The notes beneath the pieces are model-generated. The model saw nothing but the letters and a program-made list of their open reading frames with translations, did not search any database and had not been told where the DNA came from. From Clostridium sp. 'White wine YQ' (GTDB lineage: Bacteria; Bacillota; Clostridia; Clostridiales; Clostridiaceae): 64,000 bases of DNA. Positions 32,707 to 42,115 of the stretch are shown piece after piece. A program made the position numbers and the translations under genes. The stretch covers positions 1,720,082 through 1,784,081 of the forward strand of contig NZ_JAQYUU010000001.1 in NCBI RefSeq assembly GCF_028728205.1, given 5' to 3'. Each line of letters begins with the position of its first letter. Positions within the stretch are counted from its first letter, which is position 1.

Positions 32707-33426
32707 ATGCAAATAGAAATATGGTCTGATTTTGTATGTCCATTTTGTTATATAGGAAAGAGAAGGTTAGAAAATGCTTTAGAAAAGTTTGAGCATAAGG
32801 ATGAAGTTGAACTAATATTTAGAAGCTTCGAACTTGATCCATCAGCTAAAAAGCATTATGAAGAAAATATTCATGAGCTTATTGCAAATAAATATGGAAT
32901 TCCAGTTGAGCAAGCTAAGGCATCTAATGATAATCTAGTAGCTCAAGCTAAAGCCCTTGGACTTGATTTTAATTTTGATGATTTAATACCTACAAATACC
33001 TTTGATGCTCATAGATTATCACATTATGCTAAAACAGAAGGTAAGATGAAGGAACTATCAGAAAGATTACTTAAAGCTTACTTTGTAGATTCTTTAAACA
33101 TATCTGATCACAAAGTATTAGCATCACTTGCGACTGAAGTAGGTTTAGATTATGATAAGGCCTTAAGTGTTCTTGAATCAAATGAGTATGATATAGATGT
33201 CAGAAAAGATGAAGAAAAAGCTGCAAGGCTAAGAGTAAATGGCGTACCATTCTTTGTATTTAATAGTAAATATGCAGTATCTGGTGCACAACCATCTGAG
33301 ACATTTTTAGATGTACTTAATAAAGTACGTAATGAAGAACTTAAATCACCTACCATTGAATTTTTATCAAAAGAAGATGAAACTACTGATTCTGATAACT
33401 GCTCTGATGGAAAATGTAATATTTAA
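32707..33426 (+). CDS. DsbA-family oxidoreductase, FrnE-like
   Basis: This 239-residue cytosolic thioredoxin-fold protein has the active site CPFC at 11-14 (DFVCPFCYIGKRRLE), a helical insertion and the C-terminal NGVPFFVFNSKYAVSGAQP with the cis-Pro. It lacks a signal peptide, as FrnE/YwbO-type members do, and carries a short Cys-containing tail (SDNCSDGKCNI). It could act on thiols or in polyketide-like isomerisation or stress. SD AAGGAGG before ATG 32707. Monocistronic on the plus strand with a strong terminator. Confidence 0.9.
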   Translation: MQIEIWSDFVCPFCYIGKRRLENALEKFEHKDEVELIFRSFELDPSAKKHYEENIHELIANKYGIPVEQAKASNDNLVAQAKALGLDFNFDDLIPTNTFDAHRLSHYAKTEGKMKELSERLLKAYFVDSLNISDHKVLASLATEVGLDYDKALSVLESNEYDIDVRKDEEKAARLRVNGVPFFVFNSKYAVSGAQPSETFLDVLNKVRNEELKSPTIEFLSKEDETTDSDNCSDGKCNI

Positions 33427-33436
33427 ATCTAATAAA

Positions 33437-33469
33437 AACAATGCTACTGCAAAATGCAGTAGCATTGTT
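33437..33469. terminator. Terminator between the convergent DsbA-like and MRJP genes
   Basis: A perfect 15-bp stem (AACAATGCTACTGCA and complement) with a 3-nt loop is followed on the plus strand by TTTTTTAG. Confidence 0.9.
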
Positions 33470-33497
33470 TTTTAGTTAAGATTACAAATAATAAGTG

Positions 33498-34595
33498 TTA
33501 CTTTGTAGGGGCTGGCAATTCATTAATCTTAATTCTAAATAATACATAGGGCTTTTGTCTTTGATCTTTTCCATAGTTATATCTTGCTTGTCTATGAAGT
33601 TGATTAGCTGTAAAATACAAATATTTATCTCTTCCTATAGTAAGTGTATCTGGCCATAATATCCTTGGATCATGGACTAAGGTTTTCATGGTTCCATCTG
33701 GCGAAATTGTTCTAATGCTGTTATTTTCATAATCTCCAGCATATACTACTCCTTTTAAGTCTGTAATCATGCCATCAGAGGCACCCTTCTCCCCTAAATA
33801 TTTAACTTTAGAAGATAGTTCTGCTTCTGTTATGCTTCCATCTCTTAAAAGCTTTGTCTCGATTGAATATAAATTTCTACTTGCCATTGGACAGAAATAT
33901 AAAACTTCTCCATCAGGTGATATTGCTATTCCATCAGATGCAGTTGTTATCCTTGAAGTTGATCCATCCTTATTTCTATTTAGTAGTATTTTCCCTTCAA
34001 CCTTTGGAAGAAAATTTGGATCACTTGAAGTTGATTCATCTCCATTTAATCTTCTAAATGCTTTCCCATTACTTAAGTTTAGTACAATAATTGCACCTGG
34101 CCCCTTGTCTGAAGAATCTGTAATATACGCAAATCCTGCATCTCCAACACGATAATCTATTCTTACATCATTTAAATAAGTTGTAGGTAAAACCACATCC
34201 GCAGAAAAAGTATAGCTTCTCTTAATTTTATTTGTAGCTAAATCCACACTTACAAGCTTGGCTCCACCTTTTATGGGCTCCTTAAAGTTTGGCGATGCTG
34301 TATCTAATACCCAAAGAGTCCCCGTACCATCAGCTACAACACTTTGCACACTTATAAAACATTTATCTAGATTATTGTAGTCTACCTTATTTGTATTTAA
34401 ATCTGGATATGGAACTAATTTATTTTTAACGATTTCCCCTACAGTAAACTTAACATCATCTCCCCATTTAGGAAAGTTTACAAATATACGTCCATTTTCT
34501 GAAATTGTAACTCCAGTAGGCATAGCTCCATAAAAAGTAAAGACCTGTTCTAAATCACCAAAATACCTTTCACTAGGTAGTTCATTATGTTTCAT
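33498..34595 (-). CDS. MRJP/Yellow-family (SMP-30-like) β-propeller
   Basis: This 365-residue propeller protein resembles the major royal jelly protein/yellow family: GAMPTGVTISENGRIFVNFP near the N-terminus, a central VQSVVADGTGTLWVLDTASP blade, VGDAGFAYITDSS and ASDGIAISPDGEVLYFC. Family members bind small amines or act in quinone chemistry; the bacterial role is unknown. There is no signal peptide. SD AAAAGGAG before ATG 34595. A possible sporulation sigma-K-like promoter (AC-N15-CATATTATA, 34617-34642) lies just upstream, suggestive only. Confidence 0.8.
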   Translation of the reverse strand: MKHNELPSERYFGDLEQVFTFYGAMPTGVTISENGRIFVNFPKWGDDVKFTVGEIVKNKLVPYPDLNTNKVDYNNLDKCFISVQSVVADGTGTLWVLDTASPNFKEPIKGGAKLVSVDLATNKIKRSYTFSADVVLPTTYLNDVRIDYRVGDAGFAYITDSSDKGPGAIIVLNLSNGKAFRRLNGDESTSSDPNFLPKVEGKILLNRNKDGSTSRITTASDGIAISPDGEVLYFCPMASRNLYSIETKLLRDGSITEAELSSKVKYLGEKGASDGMITDLKGVVYAGDYENNSIRTISPDGTMKTLVHDPRILWPDTLTIGRDKYLYFTANQLHRQARYNYGKDQRQKPYVLFRIKINELPAPTK

Positions 34596-34664
34596 TCATT
34601 TCTCCTTTTTTATTTTTATAATATGCCATAGGAGTATCTTGTTTTACTGTGTATTAAAACTTGA

Positions 34665-35555
34665 TTATAGATTTCTCTTTTTTCTATATAGAGATGGTGA
34701 CTCTCCCGTGTACTTTCGAAACATTCTTCCAAAATGAGTTATATCATTAAAGCCTACTCTATAGCCTATTTCTGATATAGGTAATAAGGTATCCTTAAGC
34801 ATTGTTGAAGCCATTTTAACTCTTAATCTAATTAAATATTCTATAACTGACATTCCAACAGACTTAGTAAACTTATCTGCCAAAGTTGTTCTATTTATAT
34901 GGAATTCTTCCGTTAAATCTTCTATAGAAATTTTTCTTTCATAGTTTGTATGCAAATATAAAATAATTTCATTAATTTCATCTGAATGCTTAATGGTTTC
35001 AGGTTTAGTTATTTGTTCTGCATCTGTATAGATATACTGAAGTAAAAATAGGATTTCCAAAAAGAAAGATCTACTGCGGCATCTCCAAAAATCATTGTTT
35101 AATAGCTTTAATTCCTCTTGCAGGGAATCTATTAATTTTGCTATTCTCTTAGCCGTTGCTGGGCCTACTTCAAACTGTCCAGATATTAGTCCATTTCTAT
35201 CAATAAAAGGTTTGAGGGAATAGTAATCCCTGTATTCTGATTCAGATATATCTTCTTTAAAGTTTTCCATTCTTTCTAATGTTAATACATCATTAACCAA
35301 GGTAGGACTAAAAAAGATAGCTCTACCACTTAAATTACTGCTCTTATTAAGCTTAATTTTATCATTAACATTGAAGCAAAAAATTGTAGGGGCTGTAAAT
35401 ATGGTTTTGATGTCATTAACACTCACAATACCTCCACCATTTTCAACAAGTATTAATCTAAACATCCTATGACTTTCTGAAGAAAATGGCTCTTTAGTTT
35501 CAACATATACTGGTAGTTTTATCTCCCGTTCCTTATCCACAGTAAATAACTCCAT
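34665..35555 (-). CDS. AraC-family transcriptional regulator
   Basis: This is a 296-residue regulator. The N-terminal cupin-like part (about 15-180) precedes a double HTH in the last 100 residues (ISIEDLTEEFHINRTTLADK and IGYRVGFNDITHFGRMFRKY). Inducer unknown. ATG 35555 is chosen because GGAG lies 8 nt upstream. It sits between the MRJP gene and the MBL-fold gene on the same strand, either of which it may control. Confidence 0.88.
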   Translation of the reverse strand: MELFTVDKEREIKLPVYVETKEPFSSESHRMFRLILVENGGGIVSVNDIKTIFTAPTIFCFNVNDKIKLNKSSNLSGRAIFFSPTLVNDVLTLERMENFKEDISESEYRDYYSLKPFIDRNGLISGQFEVGPATAKRIAKLIDSLQEELKLLNNDFWRCRSRSFFLEILFLLQYIYTDAEQITKPETIKHSDEINEIILYLHTNYERKISIEDLTEEFHINRTTLADKFTKSVGMSVIEYLIRLRVKMASTMLKDTLLPISEIGYRVGFNDITHFGRMFRKYTGESPSLYRKKRNL

Positions 35556-35632
35556 AGAAAAATCTCCAATCATCTAAAATTTAATTACTATATTCTAGAC
35601 AACTAGAGATTTTCCTTTTTTTGTATATAATT

Positions 35633-36406
35633 TTATTTATTGTAATTCAATATAACTAACTGCTTATCCTTTGAAGCTTTAATTTCTGATTGATTGAAGC
35701 TAAAAGTATCTTCTTTAACTACTTTCCAACCTTTCATTTGCTCTACAAAGCTATCTACTTTTGATAATGTTCCAAAGTCAGGAGAAAGTACTTCTGTTTG
35801 ATAGTGCATAGGTATAACAACCTTAGGATTTAACTGATTAACCACTTTAGCTGCTACCTCTGGATCTATTGTGTATAAGCCTCCTACTGGAATCATTAGT
35901 ATATCTACTTTGCCTATGCTTTTAAGTTGATCATTTGTTAATTCATGTCCTAAATCACCTAAATGACATACATTAACTCCATCAACATCATAGGTATATA
36001 CTGTATTCTCTCCCCTTAAAGCACCTAATTCTGTATCATGATAAGTTTTTGTTCCTTTTATTTTTATGCCATCAATATTAAACTGTCCACGTTCTCTTAT
36101 AGCTGTAAAATTACTTTTTATAGCTGCTAGATTATTATGATCAAAGTGATCATGACTAACAGTTGCTATATCAGCATATAATTCAGGAACCTTATATCCA
36201 ATACCATCTGGAAATGGATCTGTTACAACCTTAGTTCCTTTTTCATTAGTAATTGTAAAACATGAATGTCCACTCCATTCAATAGAAGCATGCTTTTTCC
36301 CTAGATTTTTATTTGCGTCTGCTGCAAATGCTGCCATACCCATCATTCCTATGGATACAACTAAACTTAAAAAGAATACTTTCCACCTCTTGATACCTTT
36401 TTTCAT
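35633..36406 (-). CDS. Exported metallo-β-lactamase-fold hydrolase (UlaG-like)
   Basis: This 257-residue protein has an N-terminal signal peptide or anchor (basic 1-9, hydrophobic 10-28, AFAAD cleavage-like site). An MBL fold follows with SHDHFDH (84-90), a later HLGDLGHE and a C-terminal IPMHYQTE His. The order fits the UlaG/YtnP-like group of metal-dependent hydrolases. Substrate unknown. GGAGGGG lies 5 nt before ATG 36406. The intact metal ligands suggest activity outside the membrane. Confidence 0.85.
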   Translation of the reverse strand: MKKGIKRWKVFFLSLVVSIGMMGMAAFAADANKNLGKKHASIEWSGHSCFTITNEKGTKVVTDPFPDGIGYKVPELYADIATVSHDHFDHNNLAAIKSNFTAIRERGQFNIDGIKIKGTKTYHDTELGALRGENTVYTYDVDGVNVCHLGDLGHELTNDQLKSIGKVDILMIPVGGLYTIDPEVAAKVVNQLNPKVVIPMHYQTEVLSPDFGTLSKVDSFVEQMKGWKVVKEDTFSFNQSEIKASKDKQLVILNYNK

Positions 36407-36513
36407 TTTAACCCCTCCATTTGTATAAGCTTCCGCTTATTTATGATTTTATTTTACAAATGGTTTGACCTTTAAAACATAGCTTATTTACAAGGATTTT
36501 CTGCGTATTATCA

Positions 36514-38064
36514 CTAATTACTAAATACCCAATCTTCGCAGTTCCATATATCTGTTGCAATATCTTTATAAAACTCAGGTTCATGGCACACTAATATTAT
36601 GCTGCCATCATATTCTTTTAATGCACGCTTAAGCTCATCCTTTGCATAAATATCTAAGTGGTTGGTAGGCTCATCTAAAACTAAGATATTGCTAGGTTCA
36701 TTAATTAACTTACACAGTCTAACTTTAGCCTGCTCTCCTCCGCTTAATATATTAATAGGACTGTCTATATGCTGCCTTGTAAGCCCGCACCTAGCAAGAT
36801 TAGTTCTTACTTCTGTTTGAGTTAAATTTGGGAAAACATTCCAAACATCATATAAGACTGAATTGTTATTATCTTCGATAAGTTCCTGCTCAAAATATCC
36901 TATCTTTTTATAATAGCTTAAGTCTATTTCTCCATTTATAGGCTTTTGTAGTCCTAGTAAGGTTTTTAAAAGCGTTGTCTTTCCTAAGCCATTAGCTCCT
37001 ATTATTGCAATCTTTTGTCCCCTTTTCATCTTTAGGTTTAGAGGTTTGCTTAGGGGTTTATTGTAACCAATTATTAAATCTCTTGCTTTAAAAACAGTGC
37101 TTTCTGGCATATTTGTACTTTTAAAATTAAACTTTGGCTTTATAATTTCCTTTTTTATCTCTATTCTTTCAATCTTATCAAGCTTTTTCTCTCTTGACTT
37201 AGCTTGTTTTGCAGTTGCTTTTCTTACTTTATTCTTTCTTATATAATCTTCAAGCTTTGCTATCTCAGTTTGCTGCTCCTTATATTCAATTAGCCTCTGC
37301 TCTTTTCTAATATCATAAAGCCTAACAAAATAATCATAGTTTCCTTGGTATCTTGTTAATTCCTTATGCTCAAGATGATAAACCACATTTACTACACTAT
37401 TTAAAAAACTATTATCATGGGATATTAATATAAATGCATTTTGATAGTTTATTAAAAAACTTCTAAGCCATTCTATATGCTCTTCATCTAAGTGATTGGT
37501 TGGCTCGTCTAAAAGTAGAATATCTGGCTTCTCTAAAAGTAGTTTTGCTAGTAAAACTTTGGTCCTCTGTCCCCCACTTAAGGCTGAAACATCCCTATCT
37601 AAAAGTTCTTTAATTCCAAGACCTGCTGATGTTGCTTGAATCCTTGAATTAATACTATAAAAATCATTTTTGTCTAAAGATTCTTGCATTACTGCAATCC
37701 TATTTAAGGCTTTATTCATTTCCTCTTCATTAAGATCTCCAAGCTTACTATATAAATCATTAATCTTATTTTCTATATCATATAAATTCCTAAATGCCTC
37801 TTTTAGAAAATTTAATGCTGTAATACCTTCTTTTAGGTCAACCTGCTGATCCATATAACCAATGCTATATTTACTATTCCACTCAATGTCACCTTCATCA
37901 GCTAAAATTTGATTAGTGATTATTTTCATGAAAGTTGACTTTCCCTCACCGTTAGCTCCAATAAGCCCAATGTGTTCACCTTTTAATAATCTAAAGGATA
38001 CTTTTCTAAATAATATTCTGTCTCCAAATGAATGACTCATGTTTTCAATTGTTAGAATACTCAT
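36514..38064 (-). CDS. ABC-F ATPase (ribosome-associated)
   Basis: This 516-residue protein has two ABC domains on one chain and no membrane part. Domain 1 has GANGEGKS, LSGGQRTKV and LLLDEPTNHLDEEHIEWL; domain 2 has GANGLGKTTL, LSGGEQAKVRL and LVLDEPTNHLD. The linker between them (about 240-320) is long and charged, as in ABC-F proteins that reach the ribosome. It may be a housekeeping translation factor or an antibiotic ribosomal protection protein; the linker alone does not settle this. GGAGGTG lies 9 nt before ATG 38064. Confidence 0.9.
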   Translation of the reverse strand: MSILTIENMSHSFGDRILFRKVSFRLLKGEHIGLIGANGEGKSTFMKIITNQILADEGDIEWNSKYSIGYMDQQVDLKEGITALNFLKEAFRNLYDIENKINDLYSKLGDLNEEEMNKALNRIAVMQESLDKNDFYSINSRIQATSAGLGIKELLDRDVSALSGGQRTKVLLAKLLLEKPDILLLDEPTNHLDEEHIEWLRSFLINYQNAFILISHDNSFLNSVVNVVYHLEHKELTRYQGNYDYFVRLYDIRKEQRLIEYKEQQTEIAKLEDYIRKNKVRKATAKQAKSREKKLDKIERIEIKKEIIKPKFNFKSTNMPESTVFKARDLIIGYNKPLSKPLNLKMKRGQKIAIIGANGLGKTTLLKTLLGLQKPINGEIDLSYYKKIGYFEQELIEDNNNSVLYDVWNVFPNLTQTEVRTNLARCGLTRQHIDSPINILSGGEQAKVRLCKLINEPSNILVLDEPTNHLDIYAKDELKRALKEYDGSIILVCHEPEFYKDIATDIWNCEDWVFSN

Positions 38065-38176
38065 AAGTTATCCACCTCCCTGTGTTCCTATAATAAATGT
38101 AACACCATCGATGCCTAAAACCCAAGTTCATAAATAAATCTGCTTTATTTATAATCGTTTTAAATATAAAAATTTA

Positions 38177-38214
38177 AGGCATATTTTTCAGAGCTTCACC
38201 CGAAAAATATGCCT
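38177..38214 (-). terminator. Terminator of the CD3324-family gene
   Basis: A perfect 13-bp stem (AGGCATATTTTTC and complement) with a 12-nt loop lies 9 nt after the stop at 38223. Confidence 0.75.
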
Positions 38215-38222
38215 CATAATAT

Positions 38223-38498
38223 TTAATCATATATTTTTTGATTCCTTATTATTCTTCTTATACTTCCTTCTGTTAAGAAATACTCTTCAGCTAAGCATTT
38301 AACTGATATTCCAGCGGAATACTTATTAAAAATTTCTCTATCTCGTTCTTTAAGATATCTCTTAGTTTCAGTATTTTCTCCCCAGGATCTTTTGTTTTCA
38401 TCTTTTCTAGGTATATAGATATATCCGCCATCCATATACTTTTGTATTAATTCAATTATACCGTGCGGCAGTATATTTTGTGCTTTTTCATATTTCAT
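38223..38498 (-). CDS. CD3324-family small HTH protein
   Basis: This 91-residue protein begins MKYEKAQNILPHGIIELIQK and has the IYIPRK and RSWGENTETKRYL segments typical of the CD3324 family. A C-terminal helix-turn-helix follows (YSAGISVKCLAEEYFLTEGS, then IRRIIR). It is probably a DNA-binding regulator of Mor-like type. SD AGGAG precedes ATG 38498. A long structured leader lies upstream (38539-38631). Confidence 0.8.
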   Translation of the reverse strand: MKYEKAQNILPHGIIELIQKYMDGGYIYIPRKDENKRSWGENTETKRYLKERDREIFNKYSAGISVKCLAEEYFLTEGSIRRIIRNQKIYD

Positions 38499-38538
38499 AG
38501 CTTCTTCGCTCCTATCAACATTTAGTAAATAAATGAAG

Positions 38539-38631
38539 ATGCAAAGACTTACTAAAACATGAAAAACTCAATATTTTTTTATATTGGCTCCAAGCAAAAG
38601 TTTTTCACATTTTGTTATCTTTGCATGGAGC
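38539..38631 (-). other. Structured leader with mutually exclusive pairings
   Basis: On the minus strand the segment complementary to 38618-38626 can pair with 38539-38547 (ATGCAAAGA/TCTTTGCAT). It can also pair with 38587-38600 (GCTCCAAGCAAAAG with its near complement at 38619-38631). Inner arms TGAAAAACT and AGTTTTTCA lie between. The alternatives exclude each other, as in a switch, but there is no U-run. It lies 40-130 nt upstream of the CD3324-family start. No known riboswitch class is recognised. Confidence 0.4.
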
Positions 38632-38802
38632 TTACTACTATTGTTAAATACATCGTATATTCACTTCCTTTTTTAATATTATAATATACTGATTAAACTT
38701 AAAATGTCAATTTCATTATATAAAGAAGCACATAGCTTAATTAATATAACTAAGCTATGTGCTTTTTATATATGTATTTATATTTTTACTATCTTCTATT
38801 AG

Positions 38803-39429
38803 CTAGAAACTATTTATTTTATTGTTTTCATTAGCCTTTTTCATGCTATTTGTTACAGAAAAAAAGTTAGAGGTCATAATATTTTTTAAATCATCATTTA
38901 TACTTTCTATATACCACTTTTTATCAACCTTAACACAATTAATTATAATTGTCTTTTCAGTAGTAACTTCTTTTAATACTTTTTGCTTCTCTGACATTGT
39001 ATTAACTAGTTCCCTACTCATTTCTTCATCAGTGGGTCCTTTCTGATTCAGGTCATCAAGAAATAATTTTTTAAAAGCCTCTTCAGTAGTTTCTTTACAT
39101 AAAGTTGATCCATCCACATATTTGCAGTCTACAGTTACAACCGCCTTATCAGCTTTAGTCTCACTACTATTAATTTTATATGACATTTTAGTCGCATTTG
39201 TTTTATAGTAATCAAAAACATACTTAAAATATTTATCATCTGATTTTGAAACCTTAGTTATACTCTCAATTGTCTCCTTTTCATTAACAAATGTTTTCAT
39301 TTTGTCAGTATCAAATGCTTTTACTGCTTCAAAATACCCTTTTACTGCATCTTCTGGTTTTGCTTTTGTACAACTTGTCAAGCTAAGACACATTAAGATT
39401 GACAAGAAACCAAGTATGATTTTTTTCAT
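38803..39429 (-). CDS. Lipoprotein with DUF4878/DUF5105-like domain
   Basis: This 208-residue exported lipoprotein has a signal peptide (MKKIILGFLSILMCL) and a lipobox ending LTSC. The mature part starts PEDAVKGYFEAVKAFDTDKM, the NTF2-like opening of clostridial lipoproteins of the DUF4878/DUF5105 type, and ends CVKVDKKWYIESI. Function unknown. ATG 39429 is chosen for GGGGG 8-9 nt upstream and because the lipoprotein signal begins there. Monocistronic. Confidence 0.8.
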   Translation of the reverse strand: MKKIILGFLSILMCLSLTSCTKAKPEDAVKGYFEAVKAFDTDKMKTFVNEKETIESITKVSKSDDKYFKYVFDYYKTNATKMSYKINSSETKADKAVVTVDCKYVDGSTLCKETTEEAFKKLFLDDLNQKGPTDEEMSRELVNTMSEKQKVLKEVTTEKTIIINCVKVDKKWYIESINDDLKNIMTSNFFSVTNSMKKANENNKINSF

Positions 39430-39629
39430 AATTAATTCCCCCTTATTGTTATATTTTATCATAATTTATCTAATTATGGGAATTACCCTGTACTTTTAAA
39501 CAAAATCATAAAACTTCCCCTAAATTATGTAATTACCCCCAATAACTGCGTGGAAGGCTGACACCTCTTTACATATAAATAATTATAAGAGTTACAAATG
39601 ATAAAAAAATAATATACGGAGGTCTTAAG

Positions 39630-41126
39630 ATGAGTGAGTTAACTAATATTAATCTACCTGAAGATCCTTATAGTGTTTTCCCTTCAAGCGGGTTTATTAG
39701 GCTTCTTAATTCTTCAGATGCTAATGATCCTTCCCCTGAACTAAGTATCTTCCATGATCCACCAAATCCTTGTCACAAATGTGGTTGTGGACATGAGCCT
39801 TGTGGTGCTCCAGGTGAAAGACAGGTTAATAGCACAAATGAAGATATAAACAGAAAACCTCGCGTAACTCAAAGCGAGACAAGCCTAGCAAGGTTTAGAA
39901 ACTTTATTCTATTTGGTTTCAATGATTCTAATATTCCTGGAAACTTTTCAGGTTTTGCATTCTCTAGTGACTGTGGTATTAACTGGACTGATGGCGGTAA
40001 CCTTCCTCAAAATCCACCATGGCAAAACGGAGGAGATCCAGTAATTGCTGTAGATTCTCATGGAATATTCTATTATGCAGAACTTGGTGTATTACCAAAT
40101 ACTGAAGTAGGTATTATTCAAATTTCAACTGGAGTAGTTAATCCCCAAACTAAAAGAATAACTATGAATACTCCTTTTGTAGCTGGAGAAGGTACCTCAC
40201 CAACAAACTTTGAAGATAAGGAATGGATGGCAGTAGGACCAGACCCATCAAGAGGAAAATTTGCAGAAGCCATATACCTTACTTGGACAGATTTTTCTAA
40301 TAATGGCACAGCTATTAGATTTTCTAAATGGGTAGTTGGGGTAACTCCAACTGTGCTAATAGCTAGCAAAACAATATCTCCAGATAATAACGTTTCTGGT
40401 TCATTCCCTGTAATTGGCCCAGATGGTACTATCTATGTATTCTATGAACAAATTACTAGTGGTGTAAACAGAGTTATCCGTATGGTTAAATCAACTGATG
40501 GTGGAACAACCTTTAGTCCTCCAACAACTGTAGCAAATCTTAAGATTGCTGCAAATAATGTTTTAGGCTGCGGCAGACCAGCAATTCAGGTAACTCCTAC
40601 TAAAACAATTAGATCAAATGAATTCCCTCATGCTGCAATTGGCCCAGATGGAATGTTGTATGTTGTTTTCAATAGTGGAACCGGAAATACTCTTCCTCAA
40701 CCAGCAATTAATATCTATCTTGCATATAGCAGAGATAAAGGTGTCACATGGGTAATAAGACAAATAACAGGTAACACTGCTTATGCATTTATGCCTTCAG
40801 TTATAGCTGATAATAGAGGCGCTCATATTCAATATAGCCGTTTTGATGGTACAAGTGGTGTTGGAAATGGTAGATTTGCATTATTTATGAGAACCTTCAA
40901 TATTAGAAGGGGCTTAAGCGCTGAAAGAATGGTAAGTACTGTATTTTCTTTAGTTCCAGATACTAATCCTAACTTTGATCCTGGTGTTGCTAATTGTTAT
41001 ATGGGGGACTATAACCAAATTATTAGAGGACCTGGATGCTCTTTATATCATGGATGGGGAGATAACAGAAACGATATCTATAATGGTAACAACCCAGATG
41101 TATTCTTTATTCAAACTGGAAGATAA
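39630..41126 (+). CDS. BNR/sialidase-like β-propeller protein
   Basis: This 498-residue protein has repeated Asp-box-like elements: SSDCGINWTDGG, STDGGTTFSPP and SRDKGVTWVIRQ (S-x-D-x-G-x-T-W type). These mark a sialidase/BNR propeller. The catalytic Arg triad of true sialidases is not obvious, so enzyme activity is uncertain. The N-terminal 65 residues have no signal peptide and hold a Cys-rich patch (CHKCGCGHEPC, about 48-58). GGAGG lies 7 nt before ATG 39630. Location is unclear; a spore-surface or cytosolic role is possible. It is plus-strand, with its own terminator. Confidence 0.75.
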   Translation: MSELTNINLPEDPYSVFPSSGFIRLLNSSDANDPSPELSIFHDPPNPCHKCGCGHEPCGAPGERQVNSTNEDINRKPRVTQSETSLARFRNFILFGFNDSNIPGNFSGFAFSSDCGINWTDGGNLPQNPPWQNGGDPVIAVDSHGIFYYAELGVLPNTEVGIIQISTGVVNPQTKRITMNTPFVAGEGTSPTNFEDKEWMAVGPDPSRGKFAEAIYLTWTDFSNNGTAIRFSKWVVGVTPTVLIASKTISPDNNVSGSFPVIGPDGTIYVFYEQITSGVNRVIRMVKSTDGGTTFSPPTTVANLKIAANNVLGCGRPAIQVTPTKTIRSNEFPHAAIGPDGMLYVVFNSGTGNTLPQPAINIYLAYSRDKGVTWVIRQITGNTAYAFMPSVIADNRGAHIQYSRFDGTSGVGNGRFALFMRTFNIRRGLSAERMVSTVFSLVPDTNPNFDPGVANCYMGDYNQIIRGPGCSLYHGWGDNRNDIYNGNNPDVFFIQTGR

Positions 41127-41138
41127 AATATAATTTAA

Positions 41139-41172
41139 AAAGTACTATTCTCAAACTTGAGAATAGTACTTT
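41139..41172. terminator. Bidirectional terminator between propeller and lipoprotein genes
   Basis: A perfect 15-bp stem AAAGTACTATTCTCA and complement with a 4-nt loop and T-rich flanks lies between convergent genes. Confidence 0.85.
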
Positions 41173-41187
41173 CTTTTAGTTAATTAA

Positions 41188-41790
41188 CTAAAAGGAGTAA
41201 TCACAGCTGTAGACTGTATTTAAAGTCCCTAAATCTGCATTTTGCATTTTAATAGCATCATTCTCAAATACAAAGGTCCATATCACAGGGCTATTAGCAC
41301 CTATATTTGTATTTCCCATTCCATCAAATTTTGCTTGGGCAATTACTCCACTATTGTTTGATAGCTTAATATTTATATTTCTAACATCAAATATGTTATG
41401 GCTAAACCCATTATAAACATAAGCATCCATATATAGTTTGGAATCTTTGTAGTATACGTTCTTAGGACTTATCTGAACGTTATCCACCGCAGTAACCATT
41501 GCACCATTTACAAATTGAGATGCTGCTTTAGGTGCACTAGATTTAGGATTTGCTTGAGTATTTGGTTTTTGTTCAGTGCTTGTTGCAGGTGTTTCTGGTG
41601 CTTTGGTGTCGGTGTTTACGTCTTGTGTTGCATCTGTTTTCACCCCATCTTTTGTCTCTTTGGGACTATCGACATTTGTAGCCGCTTCCTTTGTATCAGT
41701 TTTTGTAGCATTGGTTTTAGCTGAGCTACATCCAACCATAGAAATCATTATTGCACCTATCATTAAAATTAACATTATTCCTTTTTTCAT
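41188..41790 (-). CDS. Lipoprotein with C-terminal SLAP-like domain
   Basis: This 200-residue exported protein has a lipobox SMVGC, then a Thr/Lys/Pro-rich linker (about 25-95). The C-terminal β-domain (VQISPKNVYYKDSKLYMDAY, then NGFSHNIFDVRNINIKLSN) resembles SLAP or Ig-like surface domains. ATG 41790 is chosen because GGAGG lies 8 nt upstream; it sits 1 nt past the stop of the preceding small gene, so the two are coupled. Function unknown. Confidence 0.72.
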   Translation of the reverse strand: MKKGIMLILMIGAIMISMVGCSSAKTNATKTDTKEAATNVDSPKETKDGVKTDATQDVNTDTKAPETPATSTEQKPNTQANPKSSAPKAASQFVNGAMVTAVDNVQISPKNVYYKDSKLYMDAYVYNGFSHNIFDVRNINIKLSNNSGVIAQAKFDGMGNTNIGANSPVIWTFVFENDAIKMQNADLGTLNTVYSCDYSF

Positions 41791-41791
41791 T

Positions 41792-42085
41792 TTACATTCC
41801 TCCATTAAATTGTTTATTTTTATTTATTTCTTTTATAGTTTTAATTACTTCAATACTTAATGCTTCAAGCTTATCTTCATCAAGCTTTGTACTACTAAAG
41901 AAGCAATCTTTGAATATCTTTTCTATATCTCTTTCTGCGTTATAAATAGAATCTATTCTGCATTTTTTAAGAATAAGCTCGGCCTCTAGGTCATATTCAT
42001 CCTCTTGCCCTGTTAGCCCTACTAAATCCATCAAATCATACTTATATAGCAGCTTGGATACTTGCTTTATATACTTATATTTCAA
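41792..42085 (-). CDS. Small helical protein, possibly DUF1871-like
   Basis: This 97-residue soluble, charged helical protein has DLMDLVGLTGQEDEYDLEAE followed by paired helices, a pattern reminiscent of DUF1871. Its stop adjoins the start of the lipoprotein gene. The start is ATG 42085. No further function can be assigned. Confidence 0.55.
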   Translation of the reverse strand: MKYKYIKQVSKLLYKYDLMDLVGLTGQEDEYDLEAELILKKCRIDSIYNAERDIEKIFKDCFFSSTKLDEDKLEALSIEVIKTIKEINKNKQFNGGM

Positions 42086-42115
42086 ATTCCATCACCTCAA
42101 ATTGTTATGATCCTT

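Noticed and set aside
39630..41126. True sialidase
   Set aside because: Asp boxes show a propeller, but the Arg triad and FRIP-type motif are not evident and there is no export signal.
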